DNA of 64,000 bases. It comes from Emmonsiellopsis sp. PD_33 (taxonomy: Eukaryota; Ascomycota; Eurotiomycetes; Onygenales; Ajellomycetaceae). Below are positions 33,385 through 46,407 of the stretch, one piece after another. A model generated the notes under the pieces. That model searched no databases, was not told where the DNA came from, and was given only the letters and a program-made list of their open reading frames with translations. Numbering within the stretch: the stretch's first letter is position 1; every line of letters begins with the position of its first letter. Location of the stretch: positions 62,001 to 126,000 of the forward strand of contig JANTQF010000007.1 of the NCBI GenBank assembly GCA_032988165.1, read 5' to 3'. A program made the position numbers and the translations under genes.

Positions 33385-36300
33385 CTAATCAGGCGGATCA
33401 ATAACCTGCGGCGTATCCGGGACCCCCGCCGGCTTCTGTATCGCGGCAGACTCATCCCCGTCCTCAGTATTCCCCCCCCCTCTTCCATCCCCAGCCCCAT
33501 CCCCAATCCCATCACCCCCCTTCCCATCCTCACCCTCCCTGTCTCCCCGATCCCTCGACCCACTCGACCTCCAAACAAACTCCTTCCCCTCCCTCCCCCT
33601 CTCACTAAGCCACAGCGCATCCTCCTCCTCGACCAAAATCCCACTACTCCGGTTCCCACTACTATTCCGACTGCGACGGCGGAAGAGGCCGGAGCGGCGT
33701 CTCTGCACACGGCGTCCGCCGTCACCAGTACCACCACCACCACCACCACCACCACCACCACCAGGAGGAACCGCCAGCCTCTGCATGGCAATTGTAGATG
33801 GTTGATGTTGATCCAGCGCCCTCTCCACGACCAACGTGGCGGGTAGCGATAACAGTTCCGTAGCCTCCGCTAGTCCGTCCGCGATTAGATGGGGTTGCTG
33901 CTGCTCCTGCTCCTGCTGCTGCTCCGCAGCAGCAGCAGGATGATGCCCAACGACTTCATCATCAAGATTAAAAATCTGCAACTCGCCCGCCGCCTCCTCA
34001 TCCCCATCCATCATCACCCTACCCTCAGCAGCAATCTGGTCCGTCCACCTACGTATCAAATACTGCTTAAACCTCGCCCAAGTGCCCAGACTCGCCATGG
34101 CCCCACCGCCCGCATCCCCGGCCTCATCGCCAGCAAGTAAGCGGATAGTTTTCTCCGGCCGACTCCAGCGCCGAATCAAAAACCACTTGAACCTCGCGAG
34201 GCGCGAGGGGGGCAATATGTACTCTCTCGGGCCCGCGCGGGACCACAGGGCGGGGTTCTCGGTGGCCATGTCGTGGAAGAAGGATTCGTAGATGCCGCGT
34301 TGGTAAGGGGTTTGGCGCTGGCGGGCGATGACGTGTTTGAGGAGGTACCAGGCAACGAGCACGCAGAGCATGAAGGGGACGGAGGCGATGAAGTACCATT
34401 TTATGCTGGGGTTGGAGGAGAAGGTGTCGACGTTCATGCCGAAGAAGCCGACGATGAAGGTGAGCGGGAGGAAGATGAAGGTTATCCAGCTTAGGCGCCA
34501 CACTGGGGGGAGCAAGAGGGTCTGGGGTTAGGTTTTGTGTATGTATTTAGGGGGGGGGGGTAGGGGGACACACTGCTGATGCCGAGCTGGATAGAGTGTC
34601 TGCTATCGCGGATTGAGACGCTCTGGTAGAGGAGGGAGATTAATGTTTTGGTCGGTTTGACGAGGTCTTCCTCGACGAGGGTGCTTAGGCGGTCGTAGTC
34701 GCCGGGGATAGTATCCAGCCATGTCTCGTCCGTTTCCATATCATCTAGACGTAGTCAGTACCAACAGCATACATAGTACAACAAAAAAGAATATTAAAAA
34801 AAAAATAAAATAAAAAAACCCACCCGCCAACTCCCCCAACCGCCCCCTCATCTCCTTGACAACATCAATATGCACAAAAAGCAACTTCTCAACCTTCAAC
34901 CACAGATTCGAATTCAACCACAGCTCGGGCGCCCTCGTCTCATCGGCCGGCTGCTCATAAATCTTATCCTCCAAAATACTCACATGGTCCATAGCCAGGT
35001 CCAAAAACCCATCCCACTCATTCACCACCGCCTTCCAGATATCATCCAGGATAACCCTCGAACACTGCAGCGCCAGCTGGTCATCCGTGGCGACGAGATC
35101 CCTGGACTCAAAGGCCAGGAAGAAGGGCAAGCGGCGCCAGCGCGACTCCCACACGCGGCGGGCGGCGATGAGCGTGTCCTCGATACTGTTCGAGTGGGAG
35201 TTGTCGAAGATGAGGATGGCGTTGCCGTTGTCGAGGGTGTTGAGGCGCGGGATGTATTCGTTCTTGGTGCGGGATTTGGCGCTGTCGGATTTGGGGTCGA
35301 TGAGGTAGGGGTTTCGGATGTCCGGGTCCGTGGGCACTTCGACGGCGACTTGCTTGTGCTGGATGTAACAGCTGATGCGCTGGACGTAGACGTCGTAGCC
35401 GTATCTTGGGTTGTCTGCGATAAATTGAAAACACATCGCGCGCGCGGCCCGGTTTTCAGGCAGGCCATGCAGCGCAGTAATTTCCATGCTCAGCACACAG
35501 CTTGCCTCCTCTGCATGATATAGTCATACAACAGATGTAAAAAAATAAAAAATAGCCAATCTAACCTTCCTCATCCCAACAATTCAACTCCATCATCTTC
35601 AAACTCTCCTCCGCATCCCCCGGCCGCGGCCTAGACAACGGATTCCCCACATGATAGTGCTTCAAATAATCCACGCCAAAGCTCGTCTTGCTAATCCCTC
35701 TCCAGGGATCATACTGGACCTTCCACGTCTTGCCGCTAAGAAACGGCTTTCCGCCCCTCCTCTCAGGTCTCTTGTGGCGGACATAGCGGCCAAAGTCCGT
35801 GCCGACGAGGTCATCGCGGTTATCGATGTTGAACTTGCGCAGGAGGTACTCGGTGGCCCAGGGGGCGTTTTGGACGTGGAAGACGCGCAGGACGGCCTCG
35901 CTGTTTCGTTCGGGGGTGGTGTAGACTTTGCGCAGGCTGTCGAGGGAGTAGATCTCTTGCGCGGCGACTTTGCGCATGCTTACTTTTTTCTCATCTGGAA
36001 ATGGGTGTATTAAGTTAACTGTATATGTAAATGACAGATAACAGCGCATACGCACCCTGCTTCACGAAATCAATCACCAACACCCGCCCGCTGTAGATGT
36101 CAATCTCGGAGTATTCCTTGTGCCATTTGGGGCCCAGGTCATGTCTGCGCGTATGTCGCTCTGCACCAGACAATCAGTATATGAATATGCCATCCAGATA
36201 CACAGTCAGAGAGATTCCCCCAACTCACTTCTGCTCCCAAAGTGCTGATGGCCCGTCGGCAGTTCCTCAGCCACGCGGGGGTCGGGCGCGGGGGAGCGCG

Positions 36301-36478
36301 GCTGGGTAGAGTCTGGGTAATGTAGATATTTAGTATTTGCAAACAACTGGTTCTGGGCAAGCAAAAACGTACCCGTCTGGTCCGCCGGGAGGGAGCCAAG
36401 GTTGGCTGTATCCAGGCGTGGATGTGGAGGTCTGTTATTGTTGTTATTGTTGTTGTTGTTGTTGTTGATGTTGCTCAT
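33385..36478 (-). CDS. CorA-like Mg2+ transporter family membrane protein
   Basis: Six exons: 36478-36229, 36160-36056, 35994-35566, 35510-34824, 34744-34572 and 34521-33385; 926 aa. The long cytosolic N-terminal part starts with a poly-Asn tract (residues 3-15) and includes EIDIYSGRVLVIDF and HGLPENRAARAMCF. The helical arm (ILEDKIYEQPADE to VKEMRGRLGEL) is followed by two C-terminal membrane segments: WITFIFLPLTFIVGFFGMN and WYFIASVPFMLCVLVAWYLL. The GMN triplet at residues 576-578, right after helix 1, is the CorA selectivity signature. A basic tail of about 290 residues follows, with poly-Gln/Glu and poly-Gly tracts; it is probably cytosolic and disordered. Fungal proteins of this layout are annotated as CorA-like but transport is rarely proven. 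The exon 5 donor (GTGTCC) was selected for phase and is uncertain by a few codons. Confidence 0.82.
33730..33763. repeat. (ACC)n microsatellite coding poly-Gly
   Basis: About eleven ACC/GGT units inside the CorA-like gene, read on the minus strand as a Gly run in the C-terminal tail. A trinucleotide unit keeps frame on slippage. Confidence 0.85.
36431..36468. repeat. (TTG/TTA)n microsatellite coding poly-Asn
   Basis: Trinucleotide run at the very start of the CorA-like gene; on the minus strand it encodes Asn residues directly after MSNI. Confidence 0.85.
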
Positions 36479-37758
36479 GGTGGACAAGCTGGCTTCAAAT
36501 CAAAAATCAACAACCCACAGACACTTCAAACCATTCAAGGGAGCTTGAGATAGTTGAAAGCATCAAGCACGATAAAAATAATATAAAAATAATATAAAAC
36601 AATCAGTCCTCCAACAATTCCAAAGCAATGATGGTGATGATGATGATGCGGCTGATAAATAAACAGATCAGATCCCCCGCCTAACATAACCATCTCAGCA
36701 GCTTCAATAATCGCACCAGCTATTGGAACTCGCCAGTTAAATAGCTAACTAACTAGCGTCCACAAGGCTGACTCCTGAGCGCCATCCCTCCCTCAGCTCA
36801 CCATGATCTGCGCGCATGACATCCGTGGCCGGGATAATTCGCCGGCTCGTCGTACAAACCAAACAAAACAGACCGGGAGATCGATATCGAAATAACTCGT
36901 TAATAAACAGGTCAGACGGGCGTCTCATTCGTCTCTGGGCCTGGATCATAGGGCTGCAGCTGGATGTATATACTTAGAGGCTGTTATGGATAGTAGGATG
37001 GAGTAGAAGCTGATGATGAGCATGGGCTTGCAAGGCTGTTCTGCTGACCTGGGGGGGGTTATTGTATCATTGAATAACTACCTGGGGATATATCTGCTGT
37101 AGAAGGCACTTGGATGGTTATATCAATATCTCTTAAAGAGTAGGAATCTAATAGTAGACCTGTGAAAACAACTACTCACACATATATATGGAACTGCATA
37201 TTAAAGAAACCACCTTTTCCCCATTCTTATAAACTACCATATAAGGTAATAATAGTAATAATAGTATTAAATCCCTTCCATTCTCTATTTAGTTACCTTT
37301 ACCCAGTAAAATAAAATAAAATATCACAAAGTAAATAAAAAAAAGGCTAATATTAATAAATAAAGAAAACCCCCTCCATACATCTGGTTAGCTACCCCAG
37401 TCCTGCTCCGATCCGCCCGTGCAAGCGAAAGAAAAAAGGGGAAAGAAAACAGAAAACAGAGAATAAAGAAGAAGAAACCACCCATTCCAATTTTACCACA
37501 TAATAAATAATTAAATAAATTCATAACCCACCCACCGCGCCCATTCCATTCCATTCCATTCCCTAAACACCCAACTGAGACAGAAGGAAAAAGAAAGAAA
37601 AGAAAGAAACCAGCCATACCATACCCAACAAGACCAAGCAAGCCCAAGCAAGCCCAAGCCAGACCAGCCAAACGGAAACTAAACACCAGCTAATAAAAAC
37701 AAAAACAAAAGCACATCATGTGCCATCCCATTACATCCCACCCCCCCATATTAACCAC
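36479..37758. other. Intergenic region, CorA-like / TAF12
   Basis: About 1.28 kb holding the promoter of the CorA-like gene and the 3' flank of TAF12. It becomes AT-rich (AATAATA-type) around 37230-37380. I see no gene. Confidence 0.5.
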
Positions 37759-39767
37759 CTACTCACTCCGCCCCTGCGTAACCTTCGCCGCCTGAATCGC
37801 CGACATCTTCTGCGTCCACCCTTGCGTCGGATGCGGCTTCTTGACCGTGCGCAGATCATCTGAAGAAAACCCGGGGATGCGCATGTTATAGTTGCGCTCC
37901 AGCACGAGCTGGATGTCGCGGATGTCGAGGGTTGATGCGGGGCGGAGTTTTGCCAGGCGGCAGGCGGACGTGATGACGTCGTCGACGAAGTCGTCGGCCA
38001 TTTGGAGGATGAACTGGGATCGGGGCGGGGTGGTGGGGTTAGTGTGATGTGCTCGGTTTGATGGAGGGTGGGTAGGGGGTAGTGTAGAAATCAGTTGAGG
38101 GAAACTATAGTGATACATACCTCTTCGGCATCTGGTGTAAGCCCCTCCCCCTCACCACCGCCTGTAACTTGCTTGACTAGTACATCCAGCATCTTCTTGC
38201 TAAGTACATGCTGTCCCTCGCCCTCAAGGACGTAGCCGGGATGCTTCTGAATAGCCGGTTGGCCCATCATGCCCATGGCGCCATGGCTGGGCCCGCCAGA
38301 TAACGTAGGTCGGGCGGGACCCATCGAGACCGGCTCGGGTGGCTTGACGTTTAAATTCTTGGGGATGGCCATGTGGACTGTTCGTGAGCTATTCTCGGTG
38401 CGGTTATTGGCGTAGCCCGGAGTTCCTTGTGGGTGGGCGTGGGTGTTTGTTGGCTGCTGGGCCATTTGCTGCTGGTTTAGGTTTGTGTTGTTGGTGTAGC
38501 TCTGGGCGGCCTGGGCCATGGCTGCCGCGTGAGATAAGGGTCGCGGTGGGCCTTGCGGGTGGCTTTGAGCGGGCTGCGAAGGCGCGGCCGACACGGGTGT
38601 TCCTGCTGATTCGGGTTGAGAGGCCTGCGGAATAAATGGTTGTACGGGGGGATTCTGGGGGGCAACTTGGGGCTGCTGAGGTTGTGGTAGTGGAGGGTGT
38701 GTGGCCTGTGTCGGGGTCTGCGAGGGCGTCTGTCCAACTTGCTGTAGAGCAGGAGACATGGTTTGTCCGGCCTGGTTGCGCGCAGCTACTGCAGAAGTAA
38801 TGGTGTGGGGTGCAGGCGCACCGGTGGAAATCTGGGTTGGCGGACGGGGGGCGTCTGGCATCGCTGTATCTGGTTTCACTGCTTGTCCTGGCTGCTGCTG
38901 GGGAAGTTGGCCTGGTCTATTCTGTGGATTTACTTGTGGCTGCTGCTGTTGTGTTGATGGCTGCTGTGATTGCTGGGGCTGTTGAGCCTGCTGTTGCTGC
39001 TGCAGCTGCTGATGCTGAGCACGAAGCTGTTCCTGCTGCTCCTTGAATTTCGCAAGAAAGTCACTCCCCTCATTCATAAGCTTCTGCGCCGAAGTCTGCC
39101 GGTTCCTAAACTCCTGTAGCTCCTCCGGCGAGAGGCTGCCCGAGCTACTCCGCTGGTTATAGGCGTTTCTGAGGCCGTCCAGCTTCAGCTTGCCCACCTC
39201 CTGTTTCTGCAGCGCAAAGCCATACCGCAGCCTAGCCTCGTTCACCCAGTTCTCCGCAGGCGTGCCCTCGAGCTTGGGCGGGTGGAGGATGTTCAAACTA
39301 TTGGCCTTGGCCTGGATCTGGGGGAGCAGCTGGGTAAACGTCTGCGCCTGGCCGCCGGCCGGTCTCTGAGCAGTATTTGGCTGGCCGGCGGCGCCCTGAG
39401 GCTGCTGGGCCTGGTTCTGTGCCTGGCCCAAGTTCTGATTCATCTGCTGCTGCTGCTGCATCTGCATTTGTTTCTGCTGCTGGTGGATCTGGAGGTTCTG
39501 CCTGTTGGTCTGGAAGAGGCGCATGCCCTTCATCAGGTTCTGCGAGATGCCGTTGAGCTTGTGCTGGGCGGTCTGGTACTCGGGGCTGTTCTGCGGATGG
39601 GCGTTGAGGGTGTCCCACAGGGTGCGGACGGCCTGGGTGTGGGCGAGCTTCTGGGCATCGTTGAGATGAGGCAGCTTCTGCACCTGGTCGGTGCGGATGA
39701 GCGACTGCTGGGCGGGGGCGGACGGGTTGGCGGGCGGGTTGGCAGGGGCGGGAGGCTGGTTTTCCAT
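37759..39767 (-). CDS. TAF12: Transcription initiation factor TFIID subunit 12 (TAF12, also in SAGA)
   Basis: Two exons: 39767-38121 and 38013-37759; 633 aa. The C-terminal histone-fold domain spans the intron: VLSKKMLDVLVKQV, then FILQMADDFVDDVITSACRLAKLR, then LDIRDIQLVLERNYNMRIPGFSSDDLR. This is the TAF12 signature (H2B-like fold pairing with TAF4 in TFIID and Ada1 in SAGA). The rest is a long, Gln/Pro-rich, probably disordered activation-type region; near the N-terminus, LNDAQKLAHTQAVRTLWDTL forms a conserved helix. The frame is open upstream to 39926, but MENQPPAP at 39767 is the likely start because the upstream part shows no conserved sequence. A CCAAT box lies about 165 bp upstream. 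Confidence 0.93.
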
Positions 39768-40592
39768 GGTGGCGGGCGGGAGAGACCCCCGACGGAAGAG
39801 AGTGTGTCTAGAGCGATAGAGGAGAGAGAATAGACTGAGGAGCGGAGTGTGCTGCGCAGTTGAAGATGATGGCGGGTCATGAAGCAATAAGTTCGCGTTG
39901 ATGGAGTGAGGTCGAGTAGGCAGCACGGGCCAATCAGAGGGCGCGAGAGAGCCGCAGTCTTGGCAGTTTTCAACTATGGGGATATCAGAGTGAATGAAAT
40001 AAATATGAAAGGAATTTATATTGAGAAGTTATGATTTATTGCATTCAGTCTTTACTATTGCTTCTATCATCTTGCAAGAATCTAATAATCTATGATACCT
40101 CCCATCAACCCGTCCACAGCTACTATCAAGGACCATTGAACACCTAACCTTCCCGGCCCAGCGCCTTCATGTAAACTATGTAGTTAAAAACTACTACAAA
40201 CATGATTCTTCAACTCGACGCCCGGGAAGGCAAATCACTCCCTCGACAATTCACAGTCCACGGCATTGTCCGCGCCGTAGCAAACAATCAGAACTCACTC
40301 TAGGAAGCCTCCTGCTTGTTGCTGCAGCTACATGCACCAGATCATTGTCTGCCAGTAGAGCATAATGAGCCCACCAATTCCAACTGGGAATCTGCCAACT
40401 GTCAGCCTGAAGATGCCAGCTCCTGCGGAAACTCTCAGTGCAGACATGATTGAGAAGCCGTAGGAGGCGGGCGGTAACATTCACCAGCTTAAACATGCCA
40501 GACTCGACCCTGTACTGGAGTGCGTCTGTTGACCATGCATATCCATCCCCTGAGAAATAGGATACCCGAATATCACAACATCCCATCCCATC
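39768..40592. other. TAF12 promoter and SPC34 3' flank
   Basis: About 0.8 kb. It holds a CCAAT box at 39930-39934. The minus-strand frame 40251-40586 sits just after the SPC34 stop, has no domain, and is more likely 3' UTR. Confidence 0.5.
39930..39934 (+). promoter_or_regulatory. CCAAT box upstream of TAF12
   Basis: CCAATCAG context, about 165 bp upstream of the TAF12 ATG, in a position and sequence usual for CBC/HAP complex binding. Confidence 0.4.
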
Positions 40593-41478
40593 TCACCTCA
40601 TCAACCCCCCCAAATCCCTCTCCATCCCCGTCACCCGGCTCTCCAACGTCCGTTTCCTCAACTCCAACTCCCGAATCTCCTGCAACTCACGCTGCAAGTC
40701 TTCCTCCGTAACCTCAGGCACGACAACATCCTGCTGTATCCCCGCCCCCACCGGCTCTAGAATCTCATAATCATACGACTGCGCAAGATTCATCCGCTCC
40801 AGCTGAGCCGACTGCTCTGCAACGCGGTCTTCCAGATGGGCGATGGAGTTGGAGATGTCGTAGTGGCGTTGGCGGAGGGTTGCTATTGTCTCTGATGCGC
40901 CGGCGATGGGGCTGGGGAGGGGACATAGGGGTTAGCCGTCAAATGGATACATAGGCAAGGATTGGGGCGTATCAACATACTACACACTACACAGCATCTC
41001 CGCCCCCCTCAGCAGCACGTCGACATTAATCCCAGCCCCCGCAGCCCGTCCGGACGCAGCACCAGTCGACCGCTTGATCTCGTCCATCATGTCGCCGCCC
41101 AGCACCTGCGCCACGGCGGACTGGTTCTTGTTGTTCTTGGCAGCGTAGATGCGGCTGGCCATGGAGTCCCCGTCGCCTGCTTCTGCGGGGAACATGGTGC
41201 CTCTGCGCGTGGCTCTTCTGTTTGCGTGCCGGGAGGAGGAGGAGGCGGGGTCGATGGAGAAGAGGGCGCGTTCGTGGGGTTCAGTGTCGCGGATGAGGGT
41301 GGTGATGTCGTGGGGACGCAGCATGGCGTTGGCGAAGATCTTGGGAGGGGGGAAGCTGGGAATGTCAGTTCGTATTTGTATGTGTATATTTATTTGTATA
41401 GAGGTAGGCGTACGGGAGGTCTGCGATGGCGGCGGCGGAGAGGGAGATCTGCTGGAGGTGGGAGTGGAGGAGGGCCAT
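40593..41478 (-). CDS. SPC34: DASH complex subunit Spc34
   Basis: Three exons: 41478-41414, 41355-40984 and 40911-40593; 251 aa. The N-terminus (LLHSHLQQISLSAAAIADLPFPPPKIF, then LRPHDITTLIRDTEPHERALF) is the conserved Spc34 block. A middle Ser/Arg-rich loop follows, then a coiled-coil C-terminal third (SETIATLRQRHYDISNSIAHLEDRVAEQSAQLERM, then a second acidic coil EEDLQRELQEIRELELRKR). Spc34 is one of ten subunits of the DASH/Dam1 ring that couples kinetochores to microtubule plus ends. The exon 2 donor (GTAGTA) is one of several overlapping GTs and was selected by phase, giving EMLCSVPIAGA. It is divergent from RPN3. Confidence 0.88.
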
Positions 41479-42088
41479 TGCGTATGTAATTGGTATACTT
41501 GGTGTATGCTCGATGTATATGTCGAGTGTGTATCTGCAAAGGAGAGTGTTGGTGTTGGATATATCTAATAGTTGGTGGTCAATAAATATTCAGCTTCATC
41601 TCCGTCAACAACGAGCACAAAGAGCGCCAAGACCTCAGCAGAACAGCAGCCGGCACAGCAGGAGGAATAAATAAATACACACCACACCAGCGGATATTAT
41701 TTTTATTCTCTAAATACTCTCTCTGTATCCTCGCAGTCACTGGCCATCCAGCTATCAAATATCTGCTGCGTTGTCACGCCACAGCCAGCCCGCGTGTGTG
41801 ACAGGCTCTTCTCTTCTCTTCTGCTGAGTAAACGCGGTCTCGTCGACCTCACCTCAACCTCCAAGCCTGTCTGCTTCCTTTGCCAACTCCAACTCCATCC
41901 CCATCAACCCCATCCCCCTCCGCCCACCAGCCTCCATCTTCTGCTGCTGTGTAGCTCTCTCTGTCTGCTGTGTCTGTCCCTGCTGCCGCTGCTTGCTCTG
42001 ACTCCTCCCCTCTCCCCGTCCTGTCTGTCCAGCTCGCCCCCGTCACGTCTGTGTCTGGTCTGCCAGCCAGAGCTCCCCCAGCTCCAAC
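41479..42088. other. Divergent promoter region, SPC34 / RPN3
   Basis: About 0.6 kb; the RPN3-proximal part is a C/T-rich leader (about 41800-42060). I found no clear GGTGGCAAA proteasome element. No gene. Confidence 0.5.
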
Positions 42089-44112
42089 ATGCCGTCCGAA
42101 AGGCGTACTCTGAGGTCCAACAAGTCCGACGCCTCAGCCAACGGAGACAAGGCCCGCTCCAACTCCCAGAGCTCCAGCTCCACCAAAGACAAGCCCGCCC
42201 CGACCAGGCCGTCCACCCGCTCCAAGACCTCCAAGGGAGCTGCGAAGTCCATGGCCGCCGACCAACCCCACACAAACGGCTCAGAGCCTGTTGAGAATGG
42301 CGTGAATGGCTCCGACGATGTCGAGATGGCCGATGATGCTGCCAACGGCTCGCCCCAGCAGGCCGAAGCGGAAGGCGACGACGAGATGACCGTGGTGGTA
42401 CCGCCGGCCAAGGGCTCCAGGCTGTCCGGTGAGCCCGAGCAGAATCAGCAAGACGTCGCCATGGAGGAGGCTGAGGATGCTGAGGCCGCGAAGGCTGGCG
42501 TCGAGACGGATCCCAGAGAGAAGGCCTTATCAGGTATGTTTTGCGTGTTGTGCCGCTCCAGGCACCCGCCCCCCAGCTACTGGGCTAACCGCTGTATCTA
42601 TTATCACGCAGATATCAAAAGCAATTTTACCCTTCTTGAGCGTGCCGTTACCCATTTCGATCCCCGGTTTACGTTGCGAGTATTGAGGTCGATATCGTCC
42701 ATGCGGAAACAGCTGTCTGCCGATCTTCTGGCGCAGGTCATTGTAGAGACATACCAGCCGTCCGATTCGACGGCGTCCTTCCTGCTAGGCGCCATCGGTA
42801 AGGAATCAGCCTTTTCAGATGCCGGTCCGAACTCGTCGATGGATGTCGATGGCGAGAGCAAGACCCCAAAGGGAGCCGCGCGCGAGATTCTCCCCGAAGT
42901 CGACACCTATCTCTCCATCCTCGTCCAGATCTACCTCTACGACAAGAAGGATATCGAGCACGGTGCCACGTTTTCTAGCAGTCTGGTGGAGCATTTGCGA
43001 TCGCAGAACCGACGGACTTTGGATTCGTTGTCTGCTCGTGTCTACTTCTACTACTCTCTTTTCTTCGAACAGCTTGCTCCTCTCCCACCATCCCCAGCTG
43101 CCGCCGTGATATCTATCCGCCAACCACTGCTTTCTGCCCTGAGGACCGCAGTCCTCCGAAAAGACCAAGATATCCAAGCCACGGTTACCACTCTCCTCCT
43201 TCGCAACTACCTGTCGACCTCGCACATCTCCCAAGCAGACCTTTTCATTTCCCGCTCTGAATTCCCCCCTGCCGCTTCGAACAACCAGATCGCCCGATAT
43301 CTATACTACCTTGGCCGCATTCGCGCTATCCAACTGCAATACACAGAGGCACATGAGCATCTGATTGGCGCCACCCGCAAGTCCCCGTCCAGCCATAGTG
43401 CTGGCGGGTTCTATCAAGCATCCACGAAGCTCCTCGTTGTGGTGGAGCTCCTGATGGGCGATATTCCCGACCGTGCAATCTTCCGCCAGCCAACTCTCGA
43501 GCGCGCTATGCATCCCTATCTCCTGCTCGTGCAAGCCGTTAGCATCGGGGACCTGGACGGATTCCTCAACATTGTCCAGACGCACGGGTCCACCTTCCGA
43601 CGAGACGGCACATACACTCTTATCCTGCGCCTCAGACAGAATGTCATCAAGACCGGTATTCGCATGATGTCGCTGTCCTACACTCGGATCTCCCTTCGGG
43701 ATATCTGCCTCCGCCTCGGTCTGGATAGCGAGGAATCAGCGGAATACATTGTCGCAAAGGCTATTCGCGACGGTGTTATTGAGGCCACGCTGGACCATGA
43801 ACACGGGTATATGAAGAGCAAGGATGTTGGGGATGTGTATGCGACGCAGGAGCCAGGCGAGGTATTCCACGAGCGCATCCGGTTCTGTTTGAATCTGCAT
43901 GATGAGAGCGTAAAGGTATGACAGCACTCCTGTGATTTATTATGACGTTGTATTGACCGATTTTCCAGGCCATGAGATTCCCCATGAACCAGCATCGTCT
44001 CGAGCTGAAAAACGCCCAAGAAGCCCGGGAGCGCGAGCGGGAACTGGCCAAGGAGATTGTGGAGGGCGACATGGACGAAGACGACGCGGGAGGAGACTTC
44101 GACGGGATCTAG
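42089..44112 (+). CDS. RPN3: 26S proteasome regulatory subunit Rpn3 (PSMD3)
   Basis: Three exons: 42089-42533, 42612-43915 and 43969-44112; 630 aa. The Asn/Ser-rich acidic N-terminus of about 145 residues is fungal-specific. Then come Rpn3 helical repeats (SNFTLLERAVTHFDPRFTLRVLR, LSARVYFYYSLFFEQLAP, RYLYYLGRIRAIQLQYTEAHE) and the PCI domain (SLSYTRISLRDICLRLGL, then EYIVAKAIRDGVIEATLDHE). The C-terminus is the usual FPMNQHRLELKNAQEARERERELAKE helix followed by an acidic tail, here GDFDGI. Rpn3 is a non-ATPase lid subunit that helps position the deubiquitinase Rpn11. Confidence 0.96.
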
Positions 44113-44748
44113 ATCTAGACATGTGCAATGGGGCAAAAGCATTGCTGACTTCACTCCAGCTTATTCGTTTGTTGCCAGATCCGATTTCTCTGCTCGGCAC
44201 TCGCTGCGGTCGGCTTCGGGGGGTATCTACATTTTTCCAGCATCAATTCCGACAGGCGGGCGACGGCAACGGTTTGGGTGTATGTACAGTCATTCGACCA
44301 ATATGGCATTCCTGTTCTGTCCCTTGTTTCCTTTGATTCTTTCGTGTGTTTCTACTCTACCTAGTTGCCCGCCACATAATCTGACCATTATCCGTAACTT
44401 TACTTATGACTGTGCTCTCCCTGTTGTATTGTGTAGAAAGTAGCTGTAGATAGTCCTCGCGTGGGCTGGATATTTATTATTTATTTCGTGTTGGTAAATA
44501 TTTAGTCGGCTGTTGTTCTGCGTTCTGCCAACTTCCGGCTCCATCCCGGAAAAAAAAAATTATTTACAAATCAACTTCAGCTTCAACCTCAACCTCAACC
44601 ACCACCACACACAACCACCACCACACCCACCACCCACAATTACAATTACAGACACCCACAACCCTCACCCACTTGCTCTCCCACCCCAGCCCGCTCTTAT
44701 ATGTCCCCGTGAACTCCAGCCACTGGGTCCGGCTTGTCGCGTCGAGCC
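44113..44748. other. RPN3 3' flank and COQ1 promoter
   Basis: About 0.6 kb between head-to-tail genes; the COQ1 leader is CA-rich (ACCACCACA-type, about 44590-44650). No gene. Confidence 0.5.
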
Positions 44749-46344
44749 ATGCGAGCTCGACCAACCCTCACGGCCTACGGGCTCATCCGCCCTCCGCCAT
44801 CCACCGCAACAAGCCTGATATGCAGCCAATGCCTCCTCCACCGCACCTCGTCGCCCTCTCTCTCCCTCCCGCTCCCCCGCCTCCCCCACGCCAGCCGCAG
44901 CTACCACCCAACCCGGCGAAAAAACCACTCAACCCTCTCCTCCGCCGTCTCCGCCGCCCAGAACCTGTTCACCTCCAAACCGCCCCCTCCACCCACCAAT
45001 GTCTCCATCGACCCCCTCCGCCTCGTCGGCAACGAGCTCAAATTCCTCAAAAAGAACATCCGCCAGCTCCTCGGCTCCGGCCACCCGCTCCTCGACCGGG
45101 TCGCCAAATACTACGCCGCCAGCGAAGGCAAGCAGGTCCGCCCCTTGCTCGTCCTGCTGATGTCGCAGGCCACCGCGCTCGCACCCAAATCCCCGCGCGA
45201 CGTGCCCTTCATCAGCACCGCCGCCAGCATCAACGAGGCCATCTCGTCTCCGGCAATCCTGGCCGATACGAACCCGGACGCCAGCCCGCTGACCTCCTCG
45301 GCCACCGAGGCCTCGTATAGTCTCGAGGGCAGCACCAGTGAGGAGGGCGGGATGGCTACTACTGTCCTCCCGTCGCAGCGGCGGCTGGCGGAGATTACGG
45401 AACTGATCCATACCGCGTCGCTGCTGCATGATGATGTGATCGACAATGCCGTTACGCGGCGGTCGGCGGTGAGTGCGAATCTCGAGTTTGGTAATAAGAT
45501 GGCTGTTCTCGCCGGGGATTTCCTGCTGGGCCGGGCATCTGTTGCGTTGGCGAGACTGCGGGATCCGGAGGTGATTGAGCTGCTGGCGACGGTGATTGCG
45601 AATCTGGTGGAGGGCGAGTTCATGCAGTTGAAGAACACGGCGCATGATGAGAAGAACCCCGTGTGGACGGAGGATACGATTGCGTATTATTTGCAAAAGA
45701 CTTATCTCAAGTCTGCGAGTCTGATTAGCAAGTCGTGTCGTGGGGCGGCGCTGTTGGGCCATTCGGCGCCGGAGGTTGTGGAGGCGGCGTATTCGTATGG
45801 GCGGAATCTGGGGCTGGCGTTCCAGCTTGTGGATGATATGTTGGATTATACGGTTAGTGGGGAGGAGTTGGGGAAGCCGGCTGGTGCGGATTTGGAGTTG
45901 GGATTGGCGACGGCGCCGTTGCTTTTTGCGTGGAAGGAGGTTCCGGAGCTGGGGAGGTTGGTTGGGAGGAGGTTTGGGAGGGAGGGGGATGTGGCTTTGG
46001 TAAGTGATTTCTACCTTCCTTTTTGCCCTGTTATCGTTATGGGGAGGAGGAGGTTTTGATATGTGATTGTTGTTTGATATGGGCTTTGGGGGATGGGAAA
46101 CTACATCAACCCCCAATACATCCTTTCAATCCCCAAAATAAATCCATATCCAACAATTACTAACAAAAATACCCCCCCACAGGCCCGCCAAATCGTCTCC
46201 CAATCCTCCGGCCTCGAACAAACCCGCGCCCTCGCACAGGAATACGCCGATAAAGCCGTCGCCTCCCTCGCCGGCTTGCCCGACAGCGATGCCAAAGCGG
46301 GCTTGGTGGAGATGTGCACGAAGACTATGAGGAGGCGGAAGTAG
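44749..46344 (+). CDS. COQ1: Polyprenyl (hexaprenyl-type) diphosphate synthase, ubiquinone side chain, Coq1
   Basis: Two exons: 44749-45999 and 46183-46344; 470 aa. The Arg/Ser-rich N-terminus is a mitochondrial presequence. The first Asp-rich motif LLHDDVID (Asp 228, 229 and 232) and the second LVDDMLD (Asp 362, 363 and 366) bind Mg2+-diphosphate. GKQVRPLLVLLMSQA, NKMAVLAGDFLLGRA and GEFMQLKN are also diagnostic. It elongates allylic diphosphates with isopentenyl diphosphate to make the quinone tail in mitochondria. An insert of about 80 residues rich in Ser/Thr between KQVRPLL and the first Asp motif is common in fungal Coq1. Chain length cannot be read from sequence. Confidence 0.95.
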
Positions 46345-46407
46345 GGGGATCTTTCTAGAGAGGGGGAGAATTTGGGGGTAAGGGGGATATAGAATAAAAT
46401 AGACTTG

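Noticed and set aside
40251..40586. 111-codon minus-strand frame after SPC34
   Set aside because: Starts seven bases past the SPC34 stop and has no domain; more likely 3' UTR.
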